Shown one piece after another: positions 22,799 through 33,121 of a DNA stretch of 64,000 nucleotides. This DNA is from Hemerocallis citrina (Eukaryota > Streptophyta > Magnoliopsida > Asparagales > Asphodelaceae), in assembly GCA_017893485.1 (NCBI GenBank), contig CM030363.1, forward strand, positions 115,110,004 to 115,174,003, written 5' to 3'. The notes beneath the pieces are model-generated. The model was not told where the DNA came from and did no database searches. It saw nothing but the letters and a program-made list of their open reading frames with translations. The position numbers and the translations under genes were made by a program. Numbering within the stretch: position 1 is the stretch's first letter; each line of letters starts with the position of its first letter.

Positions 22799-23518
22799 AT
22801 GGCATTCGAAGATATCCTAACTGAGGATGTATTGATGGAAGAAAGTGAGCCGAATGCAATGGAGGATCCGATAATCTCGAGTGAGGAGCCGAAGGAGATT
22901 TCACTACAAGTTAACCTTAAGATGAACTCGCCTTCACCACCGCAAGGGCCAAGTATGGATCAACGCAGGACGGCGGCAGCCAGCATATATCGAGAAATGA
23001 GGAAGCTAATGAAGTACGTAGCCAGGATAGATCGACAAGCTAAGCAACTGGGAGATGCTTGTATAGCTACATTAGCATGCTTGGCGGAGGAGCGGGAATA
23101 TTTCAACGCCAGATTAGCACAACTACGACGTGAGTGGGAGCAAGTTCTAGAGACCGCCAAGGTTTTAGTATGCCATTTCTGTGAGGAAGATGGGCACAAG
23201 CAATCAGTCTGTCCACGACGACGAGGAAAAAGACCTACACCTGCATCCGGATTTGAGAACCAAGGTCAGAAACAGAAGACTCAGAAAACAAGGGGCATAA
23301 TTAGAGGCGCCAACCCGGGAAGTTGTTTCTTATGTGGCGAGCGAGGTCATTTCAGGAAACAATGTCCGATGAAGAACTCTCAGGTGGAAACCCGTACATG
23401 TTACAACTGTAGGGAGATTGGTCATACTAGGCCAAACTGTCCCCAACTTCACAAAAATGACGACAAATCAGCCTTAAGGATGGACAACAAAGGAAAGGAG
23501 CCTGCTCACCAAGGGTGA
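22799..23518 (+). CDS. Nucleocapsid-like protein with three CCHC zinc knuckles
   Basis: The product has about 239 residues and probably binds the element's RNA for packaging. I chose the ATG at 22799 (MAFEDILTEDVLMEES), 12 nt inside the open frame, because AGGATGGC fits plant start context. Residues 1-50 are acidic; about 55-115 are helical and probably coiled coil (MRKLMKYVARIDRQAKQLGD). Three perfect C-x2-C-x4-H-x4-C knuckles follow: CHFCEEDGHKQSVC, CFLCGERGHFRKQC and CYNCREIGHTRPNC, separated by basic linkers. The usual gag capsid domain and all pol domains are missing. It is the only protein of the element and its frame is intact, consistent with the element's youth. Zinc knuckles also occur in host RNA-binding proteins, but its place between PBS and PPT makes a gag origin likely. 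Confidence 0.8.
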   Translation: MAFEDILTEDVLMEESEPNAMEDPIISSEEPKEISLQVNLKMNSPSPPQGPSMDQRRTAAASIYREMRKLMKYVARIDRQAKQLGDACIATLACLAEEREYFNARLAQLRREWEQVLETAKVLVCHFCEEDGHKQSVCPRRRGKRPTPASGFENQGQKQKTQKTRGIIRGANPGSCFLCGERGHFRKQCPMKNSQVETRTCYNCREIGHTRPNCPQLHKNDDKSALRMDNKGKEPAHQG

Positions 23519-24053
23519 GAATTTGCACGTACTAAGAGCAAGTTGAAGGAGCTAGTAACAATATGTGCATATAGAACTGCAACTAAGTCTAAAGGTTGCA
23601 TCTTTTGAAACTTATTTTTGGACGGAAGAAGTTATATATGATGTAACAATTTTTGTAACCCGTCGGATTTATATATATAAAATCTAGGCAACTGTTTTGT
23701 TCAACTTGGTTCATCATAATCTTCTGTCTAAATTATTTTTCCAATAGTTGAAGTATGTGCGGGAGGCAATTCAAGAATCAGTTCGGTTAATTACACCACA
23801 TGAAGCGTCAAAATTTCAGGAGAGAATCCTGAAAGTTGGAAGTGATGTTCATAGGACACGTCCTATTCTAAGGAGGAAGTAGTTACCAAATTGCAAAGGT
23901 CGGGTTCTTTGGAGAACCAGTTCATGGATGAGCCACTTGGGAGCCGAAAAGCGGCATAAGCTTTCTTTCCCCAAGTTATTAGGGTATGAGTGTTTGCCTG
24001 TTTTCCTAACTTAACGTAGTTCTGAGGACAGAACTATTCTAAGGAGGGAGTAT
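23519..24053 (+). other. Non-coding interior and PPT of giant-LTR element
   Basis: 535 bp without an ORF of note. It ends ACTATTCTAAGGAGGGAGTAT immediately before the 3' LTR. The AAGGAGGGAG tract is the PPT. A related CTATTCTAAGGAGGAAG occurs about 190 bp earlier (near 23865), perhaps a duplicated PPT. Confidence 0.65.
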
Positions 24054-27000
24054 TGTAATATCCCGGACGGATATTACCGTATATAAATTATTATTTTATT
24101 ATTATTTTATTATTATTTTGTTTTAATTCCAAAATTAGAATATTTTGGTAATTTTCACCCGGTTTGCCCCTAGACATTATCCGTATCCAGATATCGATCA
24201 GTATATATCCGTATTGTATCAAATTGACACCGTGATCTTCCGAACTAATAATAAAATTTATTTTATTATTATTTCCGGGATTTAACTATTTTTATACGGA
24301 TTATGCGAAGATTTTCCGGTATACGGACACATATGCGCACGTACGAGTAGTATGTCGATTAGTGCATCATACGAATTATGTGTTGTATATTTTGGACAAC
24401 ACTTATTTTGCTATGACAAAACCTAGTAAGGATGGTTAGGGTTTGATTAGGAGGTTAAACCTAGGGTTACAAAGACATAAAGGATTAAGATTTCTTCTAG
24501 AACAAACCCTCCTCCACATCAACTTTCCCTCACATAACACCCCCCCCACCTTCCACCTCCCCATGAGGTATGGTCGGCCCCTAATATAGGGAAGGTCCCT
24601 TGTGCAAAAATGTATGTGCACATTTTCATTCTCCACCCTTCTCTCCACCTATAAATACCCCTTCATTCTCCTCCTTCTCTCATTTTAGAAAACAAAAGGA
24701 AAGAAAGAAAGGAAAGGAAAAGAAAGAGAGAACAAAAAAATAACTTGAGAGTTTTCTTTTGTAGGTTGATTAGAAGAGTTCTAAAAAGCTAGGGGAAGGA
24801 GAAGGAGCATAGCAAGTCCTTCCTACAAGAAAGGAAGGTGGGGGTTTCTTCATGCTTTCCTTGTTTGATTGTTTGTTTGTTTGTTTGGTTGGTTGTTTAA
24901 CTTCTGCTTCTCATCCTCTTGTTTTGTTTTCTTTGAGTTTTGTTAAGTGTATTGTTGGGTGAGAATGTAGTAAGAAGTAAAAGAGAAAAAGAGTAGTAGT
25001 ATCTACTAAAATACATAAAGATCACACCTTTAAATTTGTAGTTGTTGTTTTGTATGTTATTGGACTAAGAACTCACATATTGCATAATGTTGGACATACA
25101 ACCATTGTTGGTTGTAGGACTTAGAACACATAGCATATGAACATTCTTTTACAACCATTGTGGGTTGTAGGACTTGATTAAACCTTGGACTAATAATAAA
25201 GGCATATGTTCTAATAAAAAGATCTTTTCTTTTATTTTAATCACTAGTTGTAGCTAATTAAAAAGATCTTTTCTTTTATTTTAATCACTAGTTGTAGTTA
25301 ATAAAAAGATCTTCTCTTTTTATTTAATCACTAGTTATAGCTAATAAAAAGATCTTCTCTTTTTATTTAATCACTAGTTATAACTAATAAAAAGATCTTC
25401 TCTTTTTATTTAATCACTAGTTATAGCTAATAAAAAGATCTTCTCTTTTTATTTGATCACTAGTTGTAGCTATTAAAAGATCTTTTCTTTTAATCACTAG
25501 TTGTAGAAATAAAATCTTTCCTTTCATGTTTACTAGTTATAAAGTAAAATAAGATAAAATGATCTTTCCTTTATCACTAGTAATCACAAAGATTAGTAAG
25601 TAACTAAGTAGTAGTAAGCTAAAATAATAAGTAGTAGTGTGTAATAAAATGAAGTAGTAGTAGCATGTATGTTGATTAATAAGGTAGTAGTAATAGTAGT
25701 AAATTGTATGTTGTGATTTTTATGAGAATGAAGTAGTAGTAATAGTAGTAAGTTGTATGTTGTGATTCTTTTATGAGAATGAAGTAGTAGTAATAGTAGT
25801 AAGTTGTATGTTGTAGTAGTAGTAGTAGTAAAATATTGTAGGATTGCTTCTAAAAATATTTAGAAGCCATATTCATACTACTAATGTTGTAGGATTGCTT
25901 CTAAAAATATTTAGAAGCCATATTCATACTACTAATGCTGTAGGATTATTTCTAAAAATGATTAGAAGCCATATTCATGCTACTTATGTTGTAGGATCAT
26001 TTCTAAAATGATTAGAAGCCTTATTCATGCTTCACATATTGTAGGATCACTTCTAAAAATGTTTAGAAGCCATTTCCATGCTACTAATATTGTAGGATCA
26101 CTTCTAAAAATGTTTAGAAGCCATTTTTATACTACTAATGTTGTAGGATTACTTCTAAAAATGTTTAGAAGCCATTTCCATGCTACTAATATTGTAGGAT
26201 TACTTCTAAAAATGTTTAGAAGCCATTTCCATGCTACTAATATTGTAGGATTACTTCTAAAAATATTTAGAAGCCATATTCATGCTTCTAATGTTGTAGG
26301 ATCATCCCTAAAAATATTTGGAAGCCATATTTGTGCTACTAATGTTGTAGGATTACTTCTAAAAATGCTTAGAAGCCATGTTCTCATGCTTAATTAATTG
26401 TAGGGCTACTTCTAAAAATATCCTATCATGTTTCATGCTTAGTTAATGGTAGGATTTATTCTAAAAATATCTAGCATGCTTAATGATGTTAGAATGATGT
26501 AGGACAAATTCTAAGAGTTTCCTACCATGCTTTTATACTTAAAATGTTGTAGGATGTATTCTAAAAATATCCTATCATGTTTCATGCTTAGTTAATGGTA
26601 GGATTTATTCTAAAAATATCTAGCATGCTTAATGATGTTAGAATGATGTAGGACAAATTCTAAGAGTTCCTACCATGCTTGGATTAATTAATTATGCTTA
26701 GAATGTTGTAGGAATCAATCTAAGAGTTTCCTACCATGCTTGGATTAATTAATTATGCCTAGGACGTTGTAGGATCAATGATAAAGTTACTTACCATGTT
26801 AGCTTAATTATAGGTATGTGATATACCATGTTAGTTTAATTATGGACCTATGCCATGCTAGCTTAATTACAAGTAAGTTGTATGCCATGCTAGCTTAATT
26901 GTAAGTAAGTTGTATGTCATGCTAGTCTAGATTGTGAGTAAGTTGTATACCATGCTAAAGTTCAAATACTTGCTTAGAATGATTGTAGGAGTAGTGGTAG

Positions 27001-29427
27001 AACTACCTACTATGCCTTGGAGTGTTGCTTGTTCATACTAGTTGGGTTGTGGGGATTAGTCGTGATAAGTAGTAAGCTTTCATGATCAATTCGTAACCTA
27101 CGATTGACTATAGTAGACTTCATGTCTAGGTCGTAAGTGATTTTCATACTTGAGCTCGATGTAAGCATAAGCATTAATCACATTCATACATAGGAATATC
27201 ATGGTGGCCGTGTTATATGATTAGATTGATCGTAGGAAGATGCTTGCAATTGTGTGCCGTACTTAAGGCGCTATAGGTTGAAGTAATGAGGGTTGGGAAG
27301 ACCACTAGTGATAGTTGGTCCGATAAAGGCCGTTAGGTCGCCTTCGGATTCTTCCTTAGTGGGATACCGACCATAGAATATTAGTAGATTCTTCTGTTGC
27401 TTCTAATATTAGATGACCAAGTTTGTTAGTAAGCACGTTTGGTTGCTTCTAGGATTGATTACCTGTATGGTTGTTTGCACACGGTTGTGCTCGTACGTGG
27501 CTCTACTGGCCCGTACGTAGCTGTGGGTCTCATACGCGGCTTATTTGGCTGGTATGTACGTTGTTGTCTCCTACGAGGCCCGCCTGGCTCGTGGGTAGTT
27601 ATCGTTTCATACGTAGCATATTAGGTCGTATGTGGTTGTTACTCGATGTATAGCTGTTAGCTAGTACACAGTTCGTTGTGGGCTATCGACCATCAAGACA
27701 TAACGGCATGCATGTATATTCGCACGACCGAGGTCTTGGATCGATGAGCCACGAACCGGATCCGGAGGGGTTCTGGTAAGTCTAGGTTGAGCAGCCTAGT
27801 AGAGTTGTCTTGCGAAGCCTAATTTAAGGCCTAGCATGTTATGTTATAATATTATCGTCCCTAGGATCGTCGGGTCAGGGACATCATTAGGGTAGTGACT
27901 TATGAAGGTCATTTTGCTCAGACCCTTGCCAAAGAGAGAGGAGTTGGTTGTAGGGGGCACCTTACGACCAACTTGTCCCTTGAGGCAGGCCTTAGGCGGT
28001 GATAGTGGGTTGTACCTTCCTGTCAAAGGGATACGCACGGTGCCGTCTCACAAGTTGAGGACACGGGTTGCGTATCTCGCTCTGTTAATTCCTGAAGTAC
28101 CGTAGGCTGGGGTGCCACAGGATGCATGGTGCAGTCCTGCGCTTGCTAGACCCCAGAGAGTGCCACAGGGTAGGCTTCGCGCTGCCCTGTGCTTGCGAAA
28201 CTCTATGGTTTAATTTTGGAACGATGCCCGATATACTGGGATCAAGTGAGGTCCGGCTTGCCGGGTAGTAGTGGAAAATGGAGACACCATAAGCAGACTG
28301 CATAAGGGGACTTGACCTCTTCTGCAACCTCACAGAGTTATGGAGTATTGTCAGGAACAGGTCGTGTACAATTAGAGTTCTTAACGTGGGTTCAATCCCT
28401 ATATATGGAGAAACGGCTTGAGATGGAGTCGCATGTAGTATGGGCTGCATGTTGCTTTCGGAGACTTGCTGACATTAGAATAGGAAGCGTCCTTGTTCTA
28501 CCTTCCCGTCAAAGGGATACGTACGGTGCCATCTCACAAGTTGAGGACACGGGTTGCGTATCTCGTGCTGTTAATTCCTGAAGTACCATGGTTGGGGTGC
28601 CACAGGATACATTGTGCAGTCCTGTGCTTGCTAGACCCCAGAGGGTGCCACAGGGTAGGCTCTGCGCTACCCTGCGCTTGCGAAACCCTATGATTGGATT
28701 TTGGATTAAGGCCCGATACACCGGGCAATAGTGGCAAACATGGACACCACTATATGACTGCAGTGGCGGAACTAGACCGCACCTGCAACCTTGTTGAGTG
28801 AGGTCCGGCATGCCGGGTAGTAGTGGAAAACAGAGACACCATAAGCAGACTGCATAGGGGGACTTGACCCCTTCTGCAACCTCACAGAGTCATGGAGCAT
28901 TGTCAGGAACGGGTTGTGTATAATTAGTTCTATTTAAATATTGCATTAGAGTCTAGCCATAGCACTCACGAACACTTAAACTACACCAGCACCATTGCTA
29001 TATTTTGTATATTGTTTGGAAGATTCACTGCTATATGATCAGCCTTTAAGCGTCAGTGAATACTGACGTCCCCACTTCCATAGGTACTGGATCGCCGAAG
29101 TACAAAGGCGAGATTCAAGAGGACTCAAGGCAAGGAAAGCAAGGAGTCAGTATTAAGTTTAGTTCCGCTGCAAAATATGTATTGATTCTGTATTAGTTAA
29201 GAAGTACTCTGACGTAAGATGTGAAGGTTGTAATACTTGGGATTGTAAAGGTGTTATTGTAACTCTATTGTAATGTATTGCAGTTGTGTAATGTTCAGAC
29301 TTGTAATACATTGGGTATTGAATAAAAAGTTTTAAATTCTCCTGTTTTTCTGTGTATTGTGACTAATTGAAGAAAAGATCTTGGCTCGTGTCACGGTTTC
29401 CCGGTATTCGGAAATCGGGGCGCTACA
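24054..29427 (+). repeat. 3' giant LTR
   Basis: 5374 bp, a near-identical copy of 17247-22617 at an offset of 6807 bp. Differences seen by eye include ACCCCCCCCACC for ACCTCCCCCACC, an extra A near 27645 and 28103, and an extra C near 29207. Confidence 0.95.
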
Positions 29428-29560
29428 TATTTAGCCAAAATATGCAAAATTTGGCTCGATGGGTGCTGTAGTAATTAGCTGTTTTGCCAAATTTTGGCTT
29501 TTCGAGAACAGTCGCGAGCTATATTTGGCAGATGATTTGGCTAAATGGATAAAATAGCCC
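29428..29560. mobile_element. Right part of MITE-like target of the giant-LTR element
   Basis: TATTTAGCCAAAATATGC continues the sequence broken at 17246. It contains inverted TTTGGCTAAAT/ATTTAGCCAAA and GCCAAATTTTGGC motifs, as in a foldback MITE. The outer end is unclear because the matching GAGCATC end is not visible. Confidence 0.35.
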
Positions 29561-30860
29561 GACGAAACATTATTTCTCGTCTCCAGTGTCCCAGTGCCAA
29601 TAGACGGGATCGTGACCTTAGACGTCATCGCCGGTACGACCCCTCACAGACGGACCGAGTCGATGGACTTCATGGTTGTAAACATCACGGCAGCCTACAA
29701 CGCCATCCTCGGCCGACCAGGACTCTGCTCCCTCCAGGCTGTTCCCTCAGCCTACCATCAAAAGTTGAAATTCCCCACCAAGTCAGGTGTCGGAGTAGTC
29801 CGAGGAAACCAAGAAGCGGCACGGTCGTGCTATATGGCGGCGATCGGGGGCGGTGTGTTTCGCCTGGACGCCATCGAGCTACAGCCCGAAAGAAGCCAAC
29901 CCGAGCCTGAACCGGCAGACGAATTAGAGGAAGTCTTGTTCGAGATAGGGGACCTGTCAAAGTGGTTCCGCGTGAGATGCTCCCTCGCTCCCAACCTCTA
30001 GTCCGACCTGATCGGCTGCATTCACCGCAATGTCGACCTCTTCGCCTGGAAGCCCTCTGATATGCCCGGGATCTCCAAAGGCTTGATCATGCACAAACTC
30101 AGCGTGATCCCCGGCTCGAAGCCGATCGTCCAGAAGCGGCGTAAGTTCGCCCTGGAGCGGCAGCGGCAGTGAAAGCAGAGGTGGACAAACTCTTGTCTGC
30201 TCGTTTCATACAGGAGGTCAGCTACCCTGAGTGGCTGGTGAACGTCATGATGGTCAGAAAGGCAAGCGGGAGCTAGAGGATCTGCACAGACTTTTCTGAC
30301 CTCAACAAGGCGTGCCCTAAAGATCCTTTCTCTCTCCCGAGCATCGACGCTCTGATCAACGCAACGTCGGGTCACGAGCTCTTTTCTTTCATAGACGCCT
30401 TCTCAAGCGACAACCAGATCCAAATGTTTCCCCCTGATATAGCCAAGGCGTCCTTCATCATGGACCAAGGTCTTTATTGCTACCGGGTTATGCCCTTTAT
30501 TGCTACCGGGTTATGCCCTTCGGGCTAAAGAACGCCGGTGCTACTTATCAGAGGCTCGTCATCTGAGTCTTCAAGGATCAAATCGGTCACATCATGGAGG
30601 TGTACGTCGACGACATGCTCGTCAAGAGCCAGTGGGGACAGGACCACGTCGTCGACCTGGAGGAAGCCTTTGGGGTCCTTCGGACCCACAATATGAGATT
30701 CAATCTGGCAAAGTGTGCGTTTGTCGTCTCCTCAAGGAAATTCCTCGGGTTCGTTGTCAGCCAGCGCGGCATCGAGGCGAACCCCGAGAAAATCCAGGCC
30801 ATAATAGACATGGCCCATCCTAGAAACATCCAGGCGCTCGGAAGAAACTGCGAGCAACAA
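29561..30860 (+). pseudogene. Tat-2 protease tail and reverse transcriptase fragment
   Basis: Reads VPIDGIVTLDVIAGTTP, then MDFMVVNITAAYNAILGRPG, the Tat protease C-terminal half, which matches 60800-60700 in Tat-3. A TAG at 29999 interrupts the linker; a frameshift near 30172 precedes the RT fingers (DLNKACPKDPF). A 24-bp tandem duplication at about 30476-30525 breaks RT again. Palm motifs then appear: EVYVDDMLVKS (catalytic YVDD) and FLGFVVSQRGIEANPEKIQA. Homology stops after PRNIQ near 30830. It was a polymerase for copying element RNA and is now non-functional. Confidence 0.85.
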
Positions 30861-30917
30861 AAAACCTCTTATACAAGCCTGGGGCTCGGTGCCTGGACGG
30901 CACCTCGAGCCAGAAAA

Positions 30918-32335
30918 AGTCACCTCTAAGGTATGGGGACTCGGCATCGACCTCGAGCATGGTTTGGGCTTGTTCAAGCCCATCAACCTATGTGCTCGGC
31001 GATGACCACCAGCTACACCCAGAAAAAGTCATCTCTAAGGTATGGGGGCTCGGCATCGGCCTCGAGCACGGTTTGGGCTTGTTCAAGCCCATCAACCTAT
31101 GCGCTCGGCAATGATCACTAGCTACACCCATGCTATCTTTCCGAGAATAGGTGTGGGAGCTCGGCGTCGACCTCGAGCGAGGCCCTAGCTTTCTTCAAAG
31201 CAATACGGCCTCTATGCTCGGCGACAACCTTCAGCTACGCCCATTACTAGATTCTCTAAGGTATGGGGGCTCGGTATCGGCCTCGAGCATAGTTTGGGCT
31301 TGTTCAAACCCATCAACCTATGACCACCAGCTACACTCGTGCTATCTTTCTGAGAACAGGTGTGGGAGCTCGGCGTCGACCTCGAGTGAGGCCCTAGCTT
31401 TCTTCAAAGCAATATGGCCTCTATGCTCAGCGACGACCTTCAGCTACGCCCATTACTAGCTTCTCTAAGGTATGGGGGCTCGGCATCATCCTCGAGCATG
31501 GTTTGGGCTTGTTCAAGCCCATCAAGCTATGACCACCAGCTACACCCGTGCTATCTTTCCGAGAATAGGTGTGGGAGCTCGGCGTCGACCTCGAGCAAGG
31601 CCCTAGCTTTCTTCAAAGCAATGTGGCCTCTACGCTCGATGACGGCCTTTAGCTATGCCCATTACTGGCTTCTCTAAGGTATGGGGGCTCGGCATCGGCC
31701 TCAAGCATGGTTTAGGCTTGTTCAAGCCCATCAACCTATGCACTCGGCGATGACCACCAGCTACACCCGTGCTATCTTTCCGAGAACAGGTGTGGGAGCT
31801 CAGCGTCGACCTCGAGCGAGGCCCTAGCTTTCTTCAAAGCAATGCGGCCTTTACGCTCGGCGACGACCTTCAGCTACATCCATTACTGGCTTCTCTAAGG
31901 TATGGGGGCTCGGCATCGGCCTCGAGCATGGTTTGGGCTTGTTCAAGCCCATCAACCTATGCGCTCGGCGATGACCACCAGTTACACCCGTGCTGTCTTT
32001 TTGAAAACAGGTGTGGTAGCTCAGCATCGACCTCGAGTAAGACCCTAGCTTTCTTCAAAGCAATGCGGCCTCTACGCTCGGCGACGACCTTCAGCTATGC
32101 CCATTACTGGCTTCTCTAAGATATGGGGGCTCGGCATCGGCCTCGAGCATGGTTTGGGCTTGTTCAAACCCATCAACCTACGCGCTCGGCGATGACCTCC
32201 GGCTACACCTGTACTACCCGTCAAGGCATATACATAAGGGCTCGATATCAACCTCGAGCAAGGCCTTGGCTTTTTCAAGACATACCTTTTTACGCTCGGT
32301 GATGACCTTCAATCACGCCCATTCCAAAAAAATTT
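30918..32335. repeat. Dimeric higher-order tandem array, about 107+107 bp
   Basis: Half-unit A contains GGTATGGGGGCTCGGCATCG and TTGTTCAAGCCCATCAACC; half-unit B contains GGTGTGGGAGCTCGGCGTCG and TTTCTTCAAAGCAATGCGGC. They are homologous, each with CTCGGCG..GACC..CAGCTAC, and alternate A-B with starts of A near 30918, 31027, 31257, 31467, 31676, 31898 and 32118. The first two starts are only about 109 bp apart, so the left end is monomeric. The many ORFs here are shadows of the repeat. Confidence 0.85.
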
Positions 32336-32339
32336 ATTC

Positions 32340-32780
32340 AAGATTTAGGGCGCTCGCCTTCGGCAAACGCCCCGAGCCCCGGACCATTGGTCGACCCACC
32401 TCTCACCCGCGAACAACTTGGGGTTTACGGCTTTCAGAGCCAAAACCCCAAATTGTTCAAGGGCAGCAGGGGAGCCACTGACCCCAGACTCTCACCGAGC
32501 CTCCGGACCAATTGATCGACCCACCACTCACCCGCGAACAACTCGGGGTTCATGGCCCTCAAAGCCAAAACCCCGAATTGTTCGAGGGTGACTGATGAGC
32601 CTTCAACCCGAAACTCTCGGACAAAAGTTCTACTTATGGGCGCCCGCCTTCGGCAAGCACCTGAATCTCATAGACGATCGACCCACCTCTCACCCGTTGA
32701 CAGGTCGGGGCCAACAACCCTCAGAGCCGAAACCCCGAATTGCCAGCGGGTGGCAGATGAGTCAATCTCAATTCATGATA
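32340..32780. repeat. Tandem array, three units of about 126-163 bp
   Basis: Units share CTCACCCGCGAACAACTTGGGG (near 32402, 32528 and, diverged, 32691), AGAGCCAAAACCCC and GGCGCCCGCCTTCGGCAA. It lies between the A-B array and the aORF 3' end. 32781-33049 holds no recognisable gene. Confidence 0.75.
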
Positions 32781-33049
32781 AAAAATAAATGGGGAGATGG
32801 GGATTATATAGCCCCCTGAGCAGCGCATTTATTACCTTGGGAAGTCCAAACGGCAGAAGGCAAAACGTCGCCATTAATGTTTATCGGATGGCGAAACGTC
32901 CATCATTGGGCGTTGCCTGCAAGAAACTATGGTTCGGCCTTTTGCCTCGGCGGCGACCTTCCTTCAAGGCCGAGCACGGCAACAATCTCGAGCTACACTC
33001 CTGCCCTCCTCACTCAATAAACCGTCAAAGTTAAAGAAGTCGGAAGTTT

Positions 33050-33055
33050 TTTATT
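33050..33055 (-). promoter_or_regulatory. Polyadenylation signal of aORF copy 2
   Basis: Minus-strand GTAATAAAAAACTTC about 70 nt after the stop at 33122. Copy 3 has TTAATAAAAGTTC in the equivalent place (55985). Confidence 0.5.
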
Positions 33056-33121
33056 ACTCATAAAGTGCCAGAAACGGCCGCCCAATACAATGAAAAGCAT
33101 ACAAATCACTCATCGCTTGGC

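Larger units (their letters stand above)
17247..29427 (+). mobile_element. Complete LTR retrotransposon with giant 5.4-kb LTRs, nucleocapsid-only
   Basis: Perfect 5-bp TSD TATTT (17242-17246 and 29428-29432), LTRs 17247-22617 and 24054-29427, PBS complementary to initiator tRNA-Met, PPT AAGGAGGGAG, and a 1.4-kb interior. The only protein is a CCHC-rich product at 22799-23518; protease, RT, RNase H and integrase are absent. PBS type and the TGTAATATCC/GGGGCGCTACA ends suggest a non-autonomous derivative of a Tekay/Del chromovirus. The LTRs are nearly identical, so it moved recently and must have used enzymes from elsewhere. Confidence 0.9.
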
